This document shows positions 60,383 through 64,000 of a DNA stretch of 64,000 nucleotides, in pieces. The notes beneath the pieces are model-generated. The model was not told the origin of the DNA. It searched no databases and saw nothing but the letters and a program-made list of their open reading frames with translations. The stretch is from CAXBNB01 sp049115735 (lineage in GTDB: Bacteria > Bacteroidota > Bacteroidia > Cytophagales > Cyclobacteriaceae): NCBI GenBank assembly GCA_049115735.1, contig JAGDZP010000014.1, positions 62,001 through 126,000 of the forward strand, written 5' to 3'. The stretch's first letter is position 1. Each line of letters opens with the position of its first letter. The position numbers and the translations under genes were made by a program.

Positions 60383-62170
60383 ATGGCTAAGGCGAAACTA
60401 GCAGAAGAGGAAAAGCGGTCTCTCAACAAAAAAAATCTACAAAAGCTTCTTGGTGTATTTCGTTACATTTTGCCCTATCAGGCAAGATTTATCATCGGTT
60501 TTGTCCTATTGGTATTTTCTAGTTTTTTGCTTTTGGCCTTTCCATTTATAGCCGGAAAACTAATAGATGCAGCATCAGGGACACTAGATTGGGTATTCAA
60601 TGAAGTGAATCAGATTGCCATCTTACTACTAGCTATTTTGTTTGTCCAGAGCATTTTATCATTTCTACGGGTCTATCTATTCGCCCAGGTTAGTGAGCAA
60701 GCCATGTCTGATGTGCGAAAGTCTCTTTTTGAGCGGATTGTGTACCTGCCCATTTCATTTTATGACAAGACAAGAACAGGTGAGTTAATGAGCAGAATTT
60801 CCTCAGATGTCACACTGCTACAAACTACCTTTTCAACCACACTAGCTGAAGTAACCAGACAGTTGGTTACGTTGGTCGTAGGCGTTATCATCATATTTTT
60901 TACGACTCCATCGCTTAGCCTATTCATGCTGGCCACCTTTCCATTCCTGATCATTTTAGCTATGATTTTTGGAAAGAAAATCAAAAAGCTATCAAAAGAT
61001 ACCCAGGAAGAACTAGCCAGGTCATCTACCATAGTTGAAGAAACGCTCCAGGCTATCCTGACCGTGAAGACTTTTACGAACGAGCTGCTGGAAATTGCAC
61101 GCTTTAAATCCAGTCAATCCAAAGTCGTATCTAAAGCCATAGCCACTGCAAAATACCGAGGAGGTTTTATTTCCTTCATCATTTTTGGTATGCTGGGTGG
61201 CATGGTAGCCATTATGTGGTTTGGTGCTACGGAACTCCAAAAAGGAAACATCCAAATGGGTGAGCTGATGTCTTTCTTCTTTTATACAGCCTTTATCGGT
61301 GGATCGATAGCAGGGCTTGGTGATATGTATGGCCAGGTTCAGAGAGCAATTGGAGCTTCAGAACGCATACTAGAAATATTGGATGAAGTGCAGGAAGAAG
61401 TTCAATCAGACGAAAGTGAATTAGCCCTGCAAGGAAATATTAGCTTCGAAAATGTGGAATTTGCCTATCCTTCAAGAAAAGAATTTGAAGTAATTAAAAA
61501 AGCAAGCTTCAATATCAAGAGTGGAGAAAAAGTAGCTTTCGTGGGAACGAGCGGAGCTGGCAAGTCGACATTGATCCAATTGCTTTTGAGGCTTTATCCT
61601 ATTGATAAGGGGAATATTAAAATCGACGACACTGACGTCACCAACTATGAACTCAGCGCCTATCGGAAAAACATCGGGCTCGTTCCGCAGGAAGTAATAT
61701 TATTCGGAGGCTCCATAAGAGAAAATATTGCCTATGGTAATCCAAATGCTTCTGAGGAAGAATTAAAAGTAGCCGCTCAAAAGGCCAACGCACTAGATTT
61801 CATCCAATCTTTCCCTGATGGCTTAGAGACACTAGTGGGTGAACGCGGCGTAAAACTTTCGGGAGGTCAGCGTCAACGCATCGCCATAGCCCGAGCAATT
61901 CTTAAAGATCCGGCCATCCTGGTACTGGATGAAGCGACTAGTTCCTTGGATGCTCAATCCGAGAAGGAAGTTCAGGACGCCCTCAACCAGCTCATGAAAA
62001 ACCGCACAACCATCATCATTGCCCACCGCCTGGCCACTATTCGCCAGGTCGATAGGATTTATGTGCTGGAAAATGGAGAGATCATTGAGACTGGAAATCA
62101 TCAGGAATTGTCCTCAAAAGTAAACGGTGTATATGAGAATTTGGTAAGGTTGCAGTTTAGCGAGGCATAG
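60383..62170 (+). CDS. ABC exporter (membrane and ATPase domains fused)
   Basis: A 595-residue half-transporter. Six helices (about 35-310) precede an ATPase with Walker A GTSGAGKST, signature LSGGQRQRIAIARAIL, Walker B ILVLDEATSSLD and switch His AHRLAT. The family exports lipids, peptides or drugs (MsbA-like). ATG at 60383 is preferred over TTG at 60344. It starts 94 bases after the regulator gene and may be under separate control. Confidence 0.92.
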   Translation: MAKAKLAEEEKRSLNKKNLQKLLGVFRYILPYQARFIIGFVLLVFSSFLLLAFPFIAGKLIDAASGTLDWVFNEVNQIAILLLAILFVQSILSFLRVYLFAQVSEQAMSDVRKSLFERIVYLPISFYDKTRTGELMSRISSDVTLLQTTFSTTLAEVTRQLVTLVVGVIIIFFTTPSLSLFMLATFPFLIILAMIFGKKIKKLSKDTQEELARSSTIVEETLQAILTVKTFTNELLEIARFKSSQSKVVSKAIATAKYRGGFISFIIFGMLGGMVAIMWFGATELQKGNIQMGELMSFFFYTAFIGGSIAGLGDMYGQVQRAIGASERILEILDEVQEEVQSDESELALQGNISFENVEFAYPSRKEFEVIKKASFNIKSGEKVAFVGTSGAGKSTLIQLLLRLYPIDKGNIKIDDTDVTNYELSAYRKNIGLVPQEVILFGGSIRENIAYGNPNASEEELKVAAQKANALDFIQSFPDGLETLVGERGVKLSGGQRQRIAIARAILKDPAILVLDEATSSLDAQSEKEVQDALNQLMKNRTTIIIAHRLATIRQVDRIYVLENGEIIETGNHQELSSKVNGVYENLVRLQFSEA

Positions 62171-62271
62171 CAATCAAACAATTCGACAAGTCCTCAAAGT
62201 AAAAATACTAATTCTCTTGCCATCGAATTAATAATATTCAGATCAGCTAATGAAGAACAGGAAAGAAAATA

Positions 62272-64000
62272 TTATTTGCCTACCACATAAAAAGCACCCC
62301 AATAATTTGGATGAGGGAAATCTTCCTGAAGCTTCATTTGTGCTTGTCTCAAGGCTATTCTCGGATCGTTGGAAAGGAGGTAATCTTCGTAAAAATAGGT
62401 CATAAGCTGTTGTGTGGCAGTGTCATCTACTTTCCAAAGACTGATGATCACGTTGGCAGCACCAGCTACCTGAAAGGCACGTTGAAGGCCATACACGCCT
62501 TCTCCATCCACTACCTTGCCTTTGCCCGTTTCACAAGCGGAAAGAACTACCAATTTATTGTCCAGTAAATTAAGTTGGGCAATTTCCTTTGCGGTGATGA
62601 TCCCGTTTTCCTCTTCCATTCCAGCCGCCTCTTTGATGTTGGCGAGGAGCAAACCAGAATGTGTCAACGGATCATCGTTAAGCACATCGTCTGTGGATTC
62701 TTCAAAAAAACCATGTGTAGCGATATGCACAATATCGGCAGAAGCAATGCCTTTTAATTGACCTTCATGGGCGGCTTCAGATATGAAGGATTTTGAATCT
62801 ACTCCTGAAGAAGCCATTAATGCATTGATATTGGCTATTTCAGTTTTGGTGCCGGGCAAGTCACTAACCCCAGAGCTAAAAATATCACGATATACGCTAG
62901 ACCTCTGTTCATCTGTAGAGGAAGTATCTGCCTGAGTATTGAAATTTGGGAACCCGAATAAAATAGCGTCATTTGGTTTCTCATTTGAGGACTGGCGATC
63001 GAGAAGCTCTTTCGTATTTCCCACTATTTCAATGTTCGATTCATTGATCACAAAATTCAAGGTATTTGGGTTATAGAGCGTATTGAGGTTGAGTAAATGA
63101 TATGCTCCATCTGACGAAATGTAGATTTTGTTATAAGTAGACAACTTTTCAGCGATCGGTTTCCAGAAATAGCCGTACGACAATTTATCTTCCAATTTAT
63201 ATTTCATATTGTTTTTATAAACATTGAAATATTTGGAGTCCATCAAGAACCCTTCCTCAAGTTTCACATACTTCGGAAAGTCAGTAGTTTTATTATCAAT
63301 GATCAAAGCCAGATAGTCAATATTCTCTTTTTCAATGGCATTTTTTTCAAAGTTGAAATGCTTTACCCTAATTATTTCTACGGCCACTTCCCCATCCTTC
63401 AAAGTAGCAGCTACATCATTCCAGGTGACCTCCGTATTGTCCGTGGAAATTTTAGGTAGGGCGTTTAAATATCGCTCATACTCTTCTCCGACGATTTTGA
63501 GGCTATCCAAATAGACCCTTTTCGACCCTTCATTATTGTATTGCTCTAGCTTAGCAATTTCTTCATTGATATAAGTCCATTTTTTATATACTTGTTGAAC
63601 ATTTGGGTCGCTGTGATTTATTAGTGAATTCCGGAGTTTCATGCTTTCATTCAGTAGCATTGACTTTGTTTTGACATGCGTGTTATATAGCTCCCCCGCA
63701 TATTCCGGATGTTGATCCAGCTCACCAGTAAGAAATGAAAAGTATGCCCCGAGCTGACCTTTGATAGTGTTATAATATTCCAACCGTTCCTTTTCACTTA
63801 GGTAAGGAAAATACTCATCCAGGACATGAAAATAGTCTGACATGGACCGCTTGAAATATTCCAATGATTTGTCCTGATTCCCATTTTGCAGGTTTGTGCA
63901 GGCTAGATTGTAAAGGGATGTAATCGTAAATTGATTGTAAGGCCCGAGTATTTTATTTTTTGATTCATAGGACTGATCAAAAAGCTTTTCCGCGCCATTG
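62272..64000 (-). CDS. TPR-CHAT domain protein, C-terminal part (cut by window edge)
   Basis: The open frame reaches the window end, so the N-terminus is missing. The visible N-terminal part has TPR-like repeats (NQFTITSLYNLACTNLQNGNQDKSLEYFKRSM). The last 300 residues are a CHAT domain with the caspase-like dyad His in VHIATHGFFEES and Cys in LVVLSACETGKG. CHAT proteins are peptidases that act in cell-death or effector pathways, for example Craspase in type III CRISPR; TPR-CHAT proteins in Cytophagales are also common without a known partner. No CRISPR or defence partner is in the window on this side. Intact catalytic residues suggest activity. Confidence 0.88.
   Translation of the reverse strand, partial: NGAEKLFDQSYESKNKILGPYNQFTITSLYNLACTNLQNGNQDKSLEYFKRSMSDYFHVLDEYFPYLSEKERLEYYNTIKGQLGAYFSFLTGELDQHPEYAGELYNTHVKTKSMLLNESMKLRNSLINHSDPNVQQVYKKWTYINEEIAKLEQYNNEGSKRVYLDSLKIVGEEYERYLNALPKISTDNTEVTWNDVAATLKDGEVAVEIIRVKHFNFEKNAIEKENIDYLALIIDNKTTDFPKYVKLEEGFLMDSKYFNVYKNNMKYKLEDKLSYGYFWKPIAEKLSTYNKIYISSDGAYHLLNLNTLYNPNTLNFVINESNIEIVGNTKELLDRQSSNEKPNDAILFGFPNFNTQADTSSTDEQRSSVYRDIFSSGVSDLPGTKTEIANINALMASSGVDSKSFISEAAHEGQLKGIASADIVHIATHGFFEESTDDVLNDDPLTHSGLLLANIKEAAGMEEENGIITAKEIAQLNLLDNKLVVLSACETGKGKVVDGEGVYGLQRAFQVAGAANVIISLWKVDDTATQQLMTYFYEDYLLSNDPRIALRQAQMKLQEDFPHPNYWGAFYVVGK

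Noticed and set aside
1..64000. CRISPR array, insertion sequence or transposase
   Set aside because: No regularly spaced repeats and no transposase-type gene were seen; the only recombinase is the tyrosine integrase.
62272..64000. TPR-CHAT protein as a CRISPR type III (Craspase) partner
   Set aside because: No gRAMP/Cas7-11 or other Cas gene is in the window; the protein stands alone as far as can be seen.

Overview
The window is a stretch of a Bacteroidota chromosome, most likely a marine-type member of the Cytophagales. The pointers are a SusC/SusD outer-membrane pair run by a FecI-like sigma factor and a FecR-like anti-sigma factor, a bacillithiol-type glycosyltransferase (BshA), a TAnnTTTG-type promoter in front of rpsA, few recognisable Shine-Dalgarno sequences, CarboxypepD_reg/TonB-receptor proteins, DUF2851 and DUF1593 proteins, and a TPR-CHAT protein. 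No genus can be fixed from the sequence alone.

Layout. 1-6000: a susC/susD nutrient-uptake locus with its own sigma/anti-sigma pair, all on the minus strand. 6554-14382: a small (about 7.8 kb) AT-rich integrative element inserted in the 3' end of a tRNA-Cys gene, bounded by a 17-bp direct repeat. It holds a tyrosine integrase, an excisionase-like HTH protein, a replication-initiator-like protein and cargo. 14512-25330: housekeeping genes on the minus strand (rpsA, a LolD-type ABC ATPase, a MoxR/ChlI-type AAA+ ATPase with a VWA partner, a fatty-acid hydroxylase, bshA, a GH3-like/beta-lactamase fusion). 25492-29440: mutL with two tandem rhomboid genes. 29700-31585: a BlaI repressor with a BlaR1-like membrane peptidase whose TonB-like tail is cut by an in-frame stop. 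31650-47700: secreted sulfatase, DUF1593, BNR_4 and PHP-like proteins, lipoproteins, a two-component pair and a TonB receptor, suggestive of polysaccharide use. 47833-62170: an AGCS sodium/amino-acid symporter, a LuxR-type regulator, a NatA/NatB-like ABC transporter, an OmpL47-repeat secreted protein, a membrane glycosyltransferase-like protein, DUF2851, a LOG-family enzyme, a PAS kinase coupled to a receiver-CRP fusion regulator, and an ABC exporter. 62272-64000: a TPR-CHAT protease-like protein running off the window.

The most exciting item is the cargo operon at 12787-13980 (minus strand). Three tightly packed genes encode, in order, a PARP/ART-fold protein (H8 and Y38 visible), a 75-residue protein with a hydrophobic tail ending in LAA, and a SecB-like chaperone. 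This is the architecture of a toxin-antitoxin-chaperone system, and specifically resembles the CmdTAC anti-phage system in which an ADP-ribosyltransferase toxin is held by an antitoxin guarded by a SecB-like chaperone. A single-HKD PLD-like nuclease candidate faces it in convergent orientation. The island therefore looks like a tRNA-targeted mobile defence island in Bacteroidota.

Assignments rest on reading motifs by eye; no database search was run.
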